A DNA stretch of 5,984 bases, taken from Candidatus Tectimicrobiota bacterium. Lineage in GTDB: Bacteria; UBA8248. The notes under the pieces were generated by a model, which worked only from the letters and a program-made list of their open reading frames with translations, was not told the origin of the DNA and made no database searches. The stretch covers positions 1 through 5,984 of the forward strand of contig JACPCT010000008.1 in NCBI GenBank assembly GCA_016184445.1. Direction: 5' to 3'. The translations under genes and the position numbers were made by a program. Positions 1 through 5,670 of the stretch are shown here, piece by piece (position 1 is the stretch's first letter; each line of letters opens with the position of its first letter).

Positions 1-120
1 GAGAAGGATTCGCTCCGCGAACGCCTGCTCCAGGAGAGGCAGCGCCTCCTCTTCCTGCGGCACCTGGAGGGGCTGCGCCAGGCGGCCAAGCTCCGGATCG
101 AGAGGGGGTTTTCCCTCTAG
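1..120 (+). CDS. C-terminal end of a possible parvulin-type peptidyl-prolyl isomerase (partial)
   Basis: Frame 1 is open from the window edge to a TAG at 118-120 and gives the last 39 residues of a protein that starts outside the window. The visible part is a charged, leucine-rich amphipathic helix (LRERLLQERQRLLFLRHLEGL) followed by LRQAAKLRIERGFSL. This pattern, a long helix and then 'L+..A.I.I', is what the C-termini of SurA/PpiC/PpiD-type periplasmic foldases usually look like, in the helix after the rotamase domain. No catalytic domain is visible, so the family call is an inference from the tail alone and another helical protein is possible. Codon use is GC-rich like the neighbours. The gene converges on the - strand regulator gene with only 19 nt between the two stop codons. 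Confidence 0.45.
   Translation, partial: EKDSLRERLLQERQRLLFLRHLEGLRQAAKLRIERGFSL
101..118. other. Short inverted repeat over the stop codon of the first gene
   Basis: AGAGGG (101-106) and CCCTCT (113-118) form a perfect 6-bp stem with a 6-nt loop, running into the TAG stop. It lies between two converging genes, where a shared terminator would be expected. Neither strand has a T-run after the stem, so it does not meet the usual definition of an intrinsic terminator. It may slow or protect the 3' end, or be chance. Confidence 0.25.
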
Positions 121-139
121 TTCCGCGGCGGGCGGGCGG

Positions 140-454
140 CTAGCGCCAGAAATCCTCGCGGTCCTCGGGCCGCACCTCGTGTTTTTCCTGGATCCGCTTG
201 TCGAACTCCTGGGCGGCTTCCTTCCGCCGGGCCTCCTGCTGGGCGAGGAGCTCCTTGAGGCCCGGCGTTTTTTTCTTGGCGGCCTCGGCGAACGGGTCCC
301 GCACCTGGTGGCGCGAGATGGAGATGAGATCCCCCCGGACCTCGATCCTGATCTGGTTCCCGGGGGCCACCCCGAGCGCCTTCATCACGTCCTTGGGGAG
401 ATGGATGCGGCCCCCCTCGCCGACCTCCATCACGTGAACGTGGCTCTCGTTCAT
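140..454 (-). CDS. AbrB/MazE/SpoVT-type DNA-binding protein with charged C-terminal tail
   Basis: This encodes 104 residues. Residues about 6-48 (VHVMEVGEGGRIHLPKDVMK, then ALGVAPGNQIRIEV and a final strand ISISR) fit the swapped-hairpin AbrB/MazE/SpoVT DNA-binding fold: a 'G.GRI.LPKDVMKALG..PG..I.I' pattern. Members dimerise through this domain and bind DNA as transition-state regulators or as antitoxins. Residues about 53-104 are a highly charged, probably helical tail (KELLAQQEARRKEAAQEF) ending DFWR. An AGGAG sits 8 nt before the ATG (463-467 on the + strand), which supports the start. The gene begins 31 nt after the phosphorylase stop, so it is probably co-transcribed as the last gene of the operon. 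No toxin gene (PIN, MazF or similar) is adjacent: the next gene is convergent. An antitoxin role is therefore not supported by context. Targets are unknown. Confidence 0.85.
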   Translation of the reverse strand: MNESHVHVMEVGEGGRIHLPKDVMKALGVAPGNQIRIEVRGDLISISRHQVRDPFAEAAKKKTPGLKELLAQQEARRKEAAQEFDKRIQEKHEVRPEDREDFWR

Positions 455-485
455 CGCCCCGGCTCCTCTTCCGCGCGGCCCGGCG

Positions 486-3047
486 CTAGCCCCAGGTGAG
501 AAGGTGCAGGTCCAGGGGCTGGGGAAGGTCGGGATTGCTCGGAAGCACCCGGACCGAGACCCCTCGCGCCCCGGCGGTCTCGCAGGTGAATTCCCCCTGG
601 AAGCGGTAGGTGCCGTTGCCCAGGTCGGTGGCGACCTTCATGGGGGTGGTCTTCCCATCGGTGATCTGGTGGGCGGAGTCGATGGAGCCGTGATAGACCT
701 CCACGCGGACGTCCGCCGGCCCCAGGGGGCCGAGATCCACCTCCGCCTCCACGCGGAGCGGCGTCCCCACTGACACGACGCCGTTGCGATCCACCATGAT
801 GTTCCGGACCTGGACCTTCGGCCAGGCTTCCCGCACCTTTCCCTTCCACTCGGCGAGCGCGCGGACCGGCGACAGGTTGTTGCTGATGAGGTAGGAGCGG
901 TGCCGGGCCAGGGGCAGGTAGAAGCGCTCCGCGTACTCGCGCACCATGCGGTTCGTGTTGAACACCGGAGCGAGGTTCTTCAGCGAGGCGCGCATCATCT
1001 CCACCCATCCCCGCGGGATCCCGTCCGAGGATCGATCGTAGAAGAGCGGGACGATCTCCTGCTCCAGCCGGTCGAAGAGGTTGTCGCACTCCACCTTGTC
1101 CTGGTAGCCGGCGTCCTGGTACTCCTCGCCCGCCCCGATGGACCACCCCCGGTCGCTGCGGTAGCCCTCGGCCCACCAGCCGTCCAGGATGCTCAGGTTC
1201 AGCGCGGCGTTGACGGCCACCTTCATGCCGCTCGTCCCGCTGGCCTCCTGGGGGCGCCGCGGGTTGTTGAGCCACAGGTCCACGCCCTGGACGAGGTGGC
1301 GCGCGACGTCGATGTCGTAGTCCTCGAGGAAGACCACCCGGCGCCGGACGGCGGGCTGGCGGGCGAAGTTGATGAGGTCGCGGATGAAGGACTTGCCCTC
1401 GGTGTCGCGGGGGTGGGCCTTCCCGGCGAAGATGAGCTGGAGGGGCCGCTCCTTGTTCGTGAGGAGGGCGATGAGCCGGTCGGGCTGCTGGAGGAGGAGG
1501 GTGGCCCGCTTGTAGGTGGCGAAGCGCCGGGCGAAACCGATGGTGAGGGTGCTTGGCTCGAGTATCTCGGCGGCCAGGTCGAGATGGCCGTGGGAAAGGC
1601 CCCGGCCCTTCCAGCGCTGGTGGAGGTGCTGGCGGCAGAAGCTGACGAGGCTCTCCCGCGCCCGCTCCTGGGTGAGCCAGAGCTCGGTGGCCGGGATGCG
1701 GTCCACGCGCTCCCACGTCTCCGGGTTGTCGGGCTCGCTCATCCACCGGGGGCCGAGGTAGCGGTTGAGGAGGTTCTTCAGCTCCGGGGAGACCCAGGTC
1801 GGCAGGTGGACGCCGTTCGTTATCGAGGCGATGGGGACCTCGTCCGCCGGGAGGTTCGCCCAGAGGTTGTTCCACATCCGCCGCGAGACCTCGCCGTGGA
1901 GGCGGCTCACCCCGTTCGCGCCGGAGGAGAGGCGCAACGCCAGGATGGCGACGTTGAGGGGCTCCTCCCTGTTGGCGGGGTTGGACCGCCCGAAGCCCAT
2001 GAACTCCTCCCAGCCGACCCCCAGCGAGGCCGCGTAGGAGCGGAAGTATTTCTCCATCAGGCCGGAGGGGAAGATGTCGATGCCGGCCGGGACGGGCGTG
2101 TGCGTGGTGAAGACGTTGCCGGCGGCGGTCATCTCCTGCGCCGTCCGGAAGTCGATGCCGAACTTCTCCATCGCTATCCGGATCCGCTCCAGGGCGAGGA
2201 AGGCCGAGTGGCCCTCGTTCATGTGGCAGACCACGGGCGGCAGGTTCAGCGTGTGGAGCAGGCGCACGCCGCCCACCCCGAGGAGGATCTCCTGGCGGAT
2301 GCGGGTTTCCATGTCCCCTCCGTAGAGGGCCAGGGTGACCTCGCGCAGGGCGGGGGAGTTCTCGGGGAGGTTGGCGTCCATGAGGAAGATGGGGACGCGC
2401 CCGACCTGCACCTTCCAGATCTGCGCCTTGAGCGTGCCGTCGGGGAAACCGACCTCGACGGTGACGGGGCGGCCTTCCGGGTCCCGCACCAGGCGCAGGC
2501 ACATGTTGTGGAAGTCGTTGTCCGGGTAGCGCTCCTGCTGCCAGCCGTCGGCGCTGAGGTACTGGCGGAAATAGCCCTGCTGGTAGAGCAGGCCCACGCC
2601 CACCAGGGGGAGCCCCAGGTCGCTCGCCGACTTCATGTGGTCGCCGGCGAGGAGGCCGAGGCCGCCCGAGTAGTTGGGGATGGACTCGGTGAGGCCGAAC
2701 TCCATGCTGAAGTAGGCGATGCGCAGGTCGGGGATGCCGGACTCCCCGAAGCTCTTCTGGTACCAGCGCGGCTCGCTCATGTAGGTGCGCAGTTCATGCA
2801 GCACGCTCTGGAGCTCGCTGAGGATGCCTTCGTCCTTCGCGGCCTCGTTCAGCGACTTCTGGGAGAGGCGGCCGAGCATCCGGACGGGGTTGTGCTGGCT
2901 CGCGTCCCATTCGTCCCCCCCGATCTGGGCGAAGAGGGCGCGGGCCCGGGCGCTCCAGTCGAAGGCGATGTTGTAGGCGATCTCCTCCAGGTCCTTGAGC
3001 TGGGCCGGGAGGGTGGGGACGACCTGGAACGGGATGACAGTGTTCAT
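486..3047 (-). CDS. glgP: Alpha-glucan (glycogen/maltodextrin) phosphorylase, DUF3417-containing type
   Basis: This 853-residue GT35 phosphorylase is cytosolic and releases glucose-1-phosphate from alpha-1,4-glucans using phosphate and PLP. Residues about 1-100 match the N-terminal DUF3417 region (LKDLEEIAYNIAFDWSARA). The catalytic core follows with YFSMEFGLTESIPNYSGGLG (about 112-131), HMNEGH (275-280), THTPVPAG (315-322), ITNGVHLPTW (409-418) and FARRFATYKR (505-514). The PLP-site motif EASGTSGMK is at 601-609, making Lys609 the expected Schiff-base lysine. After the core, residues about 745-853 form a beta-rich domain (VRVEVYHGS, TYRFQGEF). Length and domain order fit the TIGR02094-like phosphorylase group, which differs from the E. 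coli GlgP/MalP type. The ATG at 3047 is preceded by GGAAGG. The gene lies 38 nt after the cupin gene and 31 nt before the AbrB-type gene. No other glycogen gene is in the window. All key motifs are intact. Confidence 0.95.
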   Translation of the reverse strand: MNTVIPFQVVPTLPAQLKDLEEIAYNIAFDWSARARALFAQIGGDEWDASQHNPVRMLGRLSQKSLNEAAKDEGILSELQSVLHELRTYMSEPRWYQKSFGESGIPDLRIAYFSMEFGLTESIPNYSGGLGLLAGDHMKSASDLGLPLVGVGLLYQQGYFRQYLSADGWQQERYPDNDFHNMCLRLVRDPEGRPVTVEVGFPDGTLKAQIWKVQVGRVPIFLMDANLPENSPALREVTLALYGGDMETRIRQEILLGVGGVRLLHTLNLPPVVCHMNEGHSAFLALERIRIAMEKFGIDFRTAQEMTAAGNVFTTHTPVPAGIDIFPSGLMEKYFRSYAASLGVGWEEFMGFGRSNPANREEPLNVAILALRLSSGANGVSRLHGEVSRRMWNNLWANLPADEVPIASITNGVHLPTWVSPELKNLLNRYLGPRWMSEPDNPETWERVDRIPATELWLTQERARESLVSFCRQHLHQRWKGRGLSHGHLDLAAEILEPSTLTIGFARRFATYKRATLLLQQPDRLIALLTNKERPLQLIFAGKAHPRDTEGKSFIRDLINFARQPAVRRRVVFLEDYDIDVARHLVQGVDLWLNNPRRPQEASGTSGMKVAVNAALNLSILDGWWAEGYRSDRGWSIGAGEEYQDAGYQDKVECDNLFDRLEQEIVPLFYDRSSDGIPRGWVEMMRASLKNLAPVFNTNRMVREYAERFYLPLARHRSYLISNNLSPVRALAEWKGKVREAWPKVQVRNIMVDRNGVVSVGTPLRVEAEVDLGPLGPADVRVEVYHGSIDSAHQITDGKTTPMKVATDLGNGTYRFQGEFTCETAGARGVSVRVLPSNPDLPQPLDLHLLTWG

Positions 3048-3085
3048 GGCCCTTCCGTCTGGTTAGAGGATGCCGCCGGGGGCGG

Positions 3086-3517
3086 TCACCGGGACGGCCC
3101 TTGGGGCTGAGGGTTTCCGCCGGCGAGGCCGTAGGCGCCCTTCTCCCGAAGCGCGACGTTGGGCCCCGGCGGCGAGTAGATGACGATGTACTTGAGCGGC
3201 TTGCCCGGCCCGCTGCTGATCTGATGCATGGCGCCGGGGGGGACGAAGATCGCGTCTCCCTCCTCGAAAGGGATGGCCTCCCCCTCGATCACGATCCGGC
3301 CCGAGCCGCTCAGAATGTAGAAAGCGTGCTCCTCTTTGTCGTGCTTGTGCGCCGTCGAAGTCAAGCCCGGGTCGAACTCGTTGAACAAGAGGGCGAACTT
3401 CCGGGCGCCGACGGTCTGGTCGTCCAGCAGGATCCGGAAGAGGCTCCGCCCCCCCGGTACCGGCAAGGGCCCGGAGGCGGCCTCGCCGGGGCGCACGAGG
3501 TACTTGGGCTTCGTCAT
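3086..3517 (-). CDS. Small single-domain cupin protein, probably metal-binding
   Basis: With the ATG at 3517 as start the protein has 143 residues. It carries a complete cupin_2 barrel. Motif 1 is G-LTSTA-H-K-H-DKE-E (His57, His59 and Glu63 in this numbering) and motif 2 is G-DAIFV-P-P-G-AM-H (final His98). The three His and one Glu expected to ligate a metal are therefore all present. Family members include dioxygenases, isomerases and sugar- or ligand-binding proteins, so substrate and reaction cannot be read from the sequence. A longer GTG start at 3535 is possible. The ATG at 3517 is preferred because it overlaps the thiD stop as ATGA and has an AAGGTGA Shine-Dalgarno 4 nt upstream. The overlap implies translational coupling to thiD. 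There is no signal peptide, so it is probably cytosolic. The C-terminus is Pro/Gly-rich and probably disordered. Confidence 0.88.
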   Translation of the reverse strand: MTKPKYLVRPGEAASGPLPVPGGRSLFRILLDDQTVGARKFALLFNEFDPGLTSTAHKHDKEEHAFYILSGSGRIVIEGEAIPFEEGDAIFVPPGAMHQISSGPGKPLKYIVIYSPPGPNVALREKGAYGLAGGNPQPQGPSR

Positions 3518-4347
3518 GCGGTCACCTTCTGGCACGAACGGTACATGTGGTTCAACGGGCCCCTTCCCTTCCCGAGGGCCAGGGCGTTTTCGATGGCTCC
3601 CTGGATGTATTCCTTGGCCGCCCGCACCGCCTCGCGGACCGGCTGGCCCCGGGCGAGGCCCGCGGCGATGGCGGAGGAGAGGGTGCAGCCGGTCCCGTGA
3701 GTGTGGGGGGTGTCCACCCGCCGGCCCTCGAGGACGGTGATTTCCTCTCCGTCGAAGAGGATGTCCGCCGCCCCGCGGGTGAGGTGGCCGCCCTTCACGA
3801 GCACGTGGCGCGGGCCCAGCCGGTGAAGGGCGCGCGCCGCCTCCTTCATGTCATCGAGGCCCTGGATGGATTTCCCGCCGAGGAGGTCGCGGGCCTCCTC
3901 GGCGTTCGGGGTGAGCACCTCGGCCAGCGGGAGCAGCTGCCGGACGAGGGCTTCCCGCGCCTCCGGGGCGAGGAGGCGATCGCCGCTCTTGGCCACCATC
4001 ACGGGGTCCACGACCAGCCGCTCCAGGCGGTGCTGCCGTATCTTGCGGGCCACCACCCCGATGACCTCGGAAGTCGCCAGCATCCCCACCTTGGCGGCCG
4101 CCACCGGAAGGTCGGTGCACACGGAGTCGAACTGCTGGGCGATGAACTCGGGCGGGACGGTGTGCACGCCCTGCACCCCCACGGTGTTCTGGGCCGTCAG
4201 GGCGGTCAGGACCGAGGCCCCGTAGACGCCCAGGGCGCAGAAGGTCTTCAGGTCGGCCTGAATCCCAGCCCCTCCCCCCGAGTCGGAGCCGGCGATGGTC
4301 AGCGCGACGGGGGGCAGGTGCGCGCCGGAGGGGAACGGCAAGGCCAT
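3514..4347 (-). CDS. thiD: Hydroxymethylpyrimidine/phosphomethylpyrimidine kinase
   Basis: The 277-residue ribokinase-fold enzyme phosphorylates HMP to HMP-P and then HMP-PP, the pyrimidine half of thiamin. Visible signatures are AGSDSGGGAGIQAD (19-32), which binds the pyrimidine and phosphate; KVGM (86-89); DPVMVAKSG (114-122); TPN (147-149); VKGGH (184-188); and the anion-hole/nucleotide motif HGTGCTLSS (217-225), with Cys221 matching the conserved active-site cysteine. Length is normal for stand-alone ThiD, and no ThiE or ThiN domain is fused. The ATG at 4347 has GAAAGG just upstream. The ATG four bases earlier is in another frame with no recognisable product. The gene is probably first in the - strand operon, with its stop overlapping the cupin start by 4 nt. 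No other thiamin gene is visible, and I found no complete TPP riboswitch upstream (only an isolated CTGAGA). A salvage role is therefore as likely as a biosynthetic one. Confidence 0.95.
   Translation of the reverse strand: MALPFPSGAHLPPVALTIAGSDSGGGAGIQADLKTFCALGVYGASVLTALTAQNTVGVQGVHTVPPEFIAQQFDSVCTDLPVAAAKVGMLATSEVIGVVARKIRQHRLERLVVDPVMVAKSGDRLLAPEAREALVRQLLPLAEVLTPNAEEARDLLGGKSIQGLDDMKEAARALHRLGPRHVLVKGGHLTRGAADILFDGEEITVLEGRRVDTPHTHGTGCTLSSAIAAGLARGQPVREAVRAAKEYIQGAIENALALGKGRGPLNHMYRSCQKVTA
3518..3530 (-). promoter_or_regulatory. Ribosome binding site that decides the cupin start
   Basis: On the - strand AGAAGGTGA (3522-3530) followed by CCGC leads directly into ATG at 3517. AAGGTGA is a long match to the anti-Shine-Dalgarno sequence at normal spacing. 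The site lies inside the end of thiD and inside the would-be extension from the upstream GTG (3535). This supports the shorter protein and coupled translation. Confidence 0.75.
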
Positions 4348-4452
4348 GCATCCTTTCTCTCAGGGCCCAAAAACCATCGGCTAAGCGGAGACCCCGCGGT
4401 TCCGGGGCGAATGCGCCTCAGACCCGGAGCCAGCCTCTTCCATTCAGTTGAC

Positions 4453-4481
4453 AATGTATCACCTTGGGAAAGAAGAAGAAA
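4453..4481 (-). promoter_or_regulatory. Possible extended -10 promoter for the thiD operon
   Basis: On the - strand TGATACATT (4453-4461) is an extended -10 element: TG, one base, then TACATT, which matches TATAAT at four of six positions. The hexamer 17 nt upstream is TTTCTT (4476-4481), a poor -35, as is common for extended -10 promoters. Transcription would start near 4446 and leave a leader of about 100 nt before thiD. This is a weak call from pattern only. Confidence 0.35.
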
Positions 4482-4547
4482 TGTTCCCGCCTCCTCGGAT
4501 GTGGATGGGGGGAGTGTCGGCGCGGCTTAATTTTGGGATGTTTAATC

Positions 4548-4576
4548 TTGACAGAATTATTCGGGAATTCTATCCT
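4548..4576 (+). promoter_or_regulatory. Sigma70-type promoter of the cysteine synthase operon
   Basis: A perfect TTGACA -35 (4548-4553) is separated by exactly 17 nt from TATCCT (4571-4576), which keeps the key TA and final T of the -10 consensus. Transcription would begin near A4583, giving a leader of about 57 nt. The surrounding DNA is AT-rich against a GC-rich background, as expected for a promoter. Confidence 0.72.
4553..4571. promoter_or_regulatory. Inverted repeat in the promoter spacer, candidate operator
   Basis: AGAATT (4553-4558) and AATTCT (4566-4571) are perfect 6-bp arms around a 7-nt centre, lying between and touching the -35 and -10 hexamers. Nested inside are GAAT-T-ATTC (4554-4562) and ATTC-GG-GAAT (4559-4568), so there are three GAAT-type half sites in 17 bp. 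A dimeric repressor bound here would block RNA polymerase. The regulator is not in the window. Confidence 0.45.
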
Positions 4577-4623
4577 TCCCCCAGGTGATGTTAAAGGGAT
4601 GAGCCAAGAATAGGAAGAAGAAT

Positions 4624-4630
4624 AGGAGGG
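4624..4630 (+). promoter_or_regulatory. Strong ribosome binding site of the cysteine synthase gene
   Basis: AGGAGGG lies 9 nt before the ATG at 4640 and fixes the start. The encoded protein therefore has a slightly longer N-terminus than E. coli CysK, about a dozen residues before the shared IGGTPLVRL motif. Confidence 0.8.
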
Positions 4631-4639
4631 AAATCCGCC

Positions 4640-5599
4640 ATGGCCTTGGGCACCCGTGGGCGCCCCTCCCAGATCCTCCGGGCCCATCCCGACATCTTGG
4701 CCCAGATCGGAGGCACTCCCTTGGTCCGGCTCGGGCGCCTGCCGGACCCCAAGGGCGCGCGCGTCTATGCCAAGCTGGAACAGTTCAACCCGGGCGGCAG
4801 CGTCAAGGACCGCATCGCCCTGAGCATGATCCTCGACGCCGAGCTGCGCGGCCTGCTCAAGCCCGGGGGCACCATCCTCGAGCCCACGAGCGGCAACACG
4901 GGCATCGGCCTCGCCATGGTGGGGGCCGTGCGGGGCTACCGGGTGATCATCGTCCTGAGCGAGAGCATGAGCCACGAGCGCCACTCCCTCCTCACGAGCT
5001 ACGGGGCGGAGGTGGTCTTCAGTTCGGGGGAGGGGGGCATGATGGGCTCGGTGGTCAAGGCCGAGGAGATCCAGGCCGAGCACGCCGACTACTTCATGCC
5101 CCAGCAGTTCAACAATCCGGCCAACCCCGAAATCCACCGGCGCACCACCGCGCGCGAGCTCCTGCGGGACATGGGCGCCCAGGTGGTGGACGCCTTCGTG
5201 GCTGGGGTCGGCACCGGGGGCACGATCACCGGCGTGGGGGAGGTGCTCAAGGCCAGGCGCCCCGCGACCCGCGTCGTGGCCGTCGAGCCCGCCGGCTGCG
5301 CCGTCCTCTCGGGCGGGCAGCCCGGCCCGCATCAGATCCAGGGGATCGGGGCCGGCTTCGTCCCCCGGGTGCTGGACCGCTCGGTGATCGATCAGATCGA
5401 AGTGGTCACGGACCAGGAGGCCTACGACCATTCCAAGGCCCTCGCCCGCGAGGAGGGGATCGCGGTGGGGATCTCCGCCGGGGCGGCGGTCAGCGCGGCG
5501 CTGCGGGTGGCGCGCGGGATGTCGCCGGAGGAGAACGTGGTCGTGGTCCTGCCCGACGGGGCCGAGAGGTATTTCAGCCTTGAGCCGTATTTCCGCTGA
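4640..5599 (+). CDS. Cysteine synthase, PLP-dependent (CysK/CysM family)
   Basis: This 319-residue fold-type II PLP enzyme replaces the activated hydroxyl of O-acetylserine or O-phosphoserine with sulfur to make L-cysteine. Signatures are IGGTPLVRL (23-31); NPGGSVKDR (50-58) with Lys56 as the PLP lysine; EPTSGNTGIGL (81-91), the substrate-binding Asn loop; GVGTGGT (189-195), which binds the PLP phosphate; and GISAGAA (277-283), with Ser279 expected to contact the pyridine nitrogen. The loop HQIQGIGAGFVP (231-242) is the CysK (OAS) type. Mycobacterial CysM, which uses O-phosphoserine and CysO, has a different loop with a key arginine. Here the aligned position appears to be Gln234. A CysO-like carrier starts 71 nt downstream, so sulfide or a protein thiocarboxylate could be the donor. 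I leave the symbol blank because sequence suggests cysK and context suggests cysM. It is cytosolic and intact. Confidence 0.93.
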   Translation: MALGTRGRPSQILRAHPDILAQIGGTPLVRLGRLPDPKGARVYAKLEQFNPGGSVKDRIALSMILDAELRGLLKPGGTILEPTSGNTGIGLAMVGAVRGYRVIIVLSESMSHERHSLLTSYGAEVVFSSGEGGMMGSVVKAEEIQAEHADYFMPQQFNNPANPEIHRRTTARELLRDMGAQVVDAFVAGVGTGGTITGVGEVLKARRPATRVVAVEPAGCAVLSGGQPGPHQIQGIGAGFVPRVLDRSVIDQIEVVTDQEAYDHSKALAREEGIAVGISAGAAVSAALRVARGMSPEENVVVVLPDGAERYFSLEPYFR

Positions 5600-5619
5600 A
5601 AATGGGCTTCATTCCAGCC

Positions 5620-5651
5620 GCCGCTCCGGAGCGCGGGAGGCGCGGAGCGGC
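5620..5651. other. Stable 9-bp inverted repeat between cysteine synthase and sulfur carrier genes
   Basis: GCCGCTCCG (5620-5628) pairs perfectly with CGGAGCGGC (5643-5651) across a 14-nt loop. Its left half also contains the perfect 12-bp palindrome CGCTCCGGAGCG (5622-5633), which could form an alternative fold. No T-run follows, so it is not an intrinsic terminator. In the operon mRNA it would lie just before the carrier's ribosome binding site and could act as a processing, stability or differential-expression element. Confidence 0.5.
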
Positions 5652-5656
5652 CATCG

Positions 5657-5664
5657 AAAGGGAG
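5657..5664 (+). promoter_or_regulatory. Ribosome binding site that decides the sulfur carrier start
   Basis: AAAGGGAG sits 6 nt before the ATG at 5671. The alternative in-frame ATG at 5602 would add 23 low-complexity residues translated through the hairpin. It lies only 3 nt after the cysteine synthase stop and has no clear Shine-Dalgarno. The 5671 start also aligns with the expected N-terminal beta strand of the family. Confidence 0.8.
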
Positions 5665-5670
5665 AGCACG

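Larger units (their letters stand above)
4348..4639. other. Divergent intergenic region between thiD and the cysteine synthase gene
   Basis: This 292-bp stretch has no convincing gene and is visibly AT-richer than the coding DNA from about 4440 to 4625. It holds two exact TTGACA hexamers on the + strand (4448-4453 and 4548-4553); only the second has a good -10 partner. The thiD-proximal part has a small GC-rich stem, CCCCG (4392-4396) with CGGGG (4403-4407), which would lie in the thiD leader. An inverted repeat GGGAA (4466-4470)/TTCCC (4484-4488) flanks a purine-rich AAGAAGAAG run. The cysteine synthase leader has the 9-bp direct repeat AGAATAGGA (4607-4615 and 4619-4627), whose second copy merges into the ribosome binding site. 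Confidence 0.8.

Noticed and set aside
451..2502. Open frame of 683 codons on the - strand in another frame of the phosphorylase
   Set aside because: Pro/Arg/Gly-rich low-complexity translation produced by GC bias, wholly within the real gene.
3073..3085. Hairpin CCGCC-GGG-GGCGG between cupin and phosphorylase genes
   Set aside because: Stem of 5 bp with a 3-nt loop, no T-run on the transcribed side, and easily expected by chance in GC-rich DNA.
900..3110. Open frame of 736 codons on the + strand opposite the phosphorylase gene
   Set aside because: It is antisense to a gene with all GT35 motifs. Its translation is Val/Glu/Gly/Asp/Leu-rich with no domain pattern, as expected from a high-GC gene read backwards.
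4348..4445. TPP riboswitch upstream of thiD
   Set aside because: Only a CTGAGA hexamer is present next to the thiD start. The other conserved thi-box elements and paired arms are not found on the - strand.
3547..4530. Open frame of 327 codons on the + strand opposite thiD
   Set aside because: Antisense to thiD, with low-complexity translation and no ribosome binding site or domain.
4588..4613. Tiny leader peptides MLKG and MSQE in the cysteine synthase leader
   Set aside because: The frames have four codons each and no properly spaced ribosome binding site, and neither contains cysteine codons that would suggest attenuation.
4418..5431. Open frame of 337 codons on the - strand opposite the cysteine synthase gene
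   Set aside because: Antisense to a gene with intact PLP-enzyme motifs. His/Ala/Gly/Asp-rich composition, no recognisable family.
5602..5670. N-terminal extension of the sulfur carrier from the ATG at 5602
   Set aside because: No ribosome binding site, low-complexity residues, and a well-placed AAAGGGAG before the ATG at 5671, where the family fold begins.
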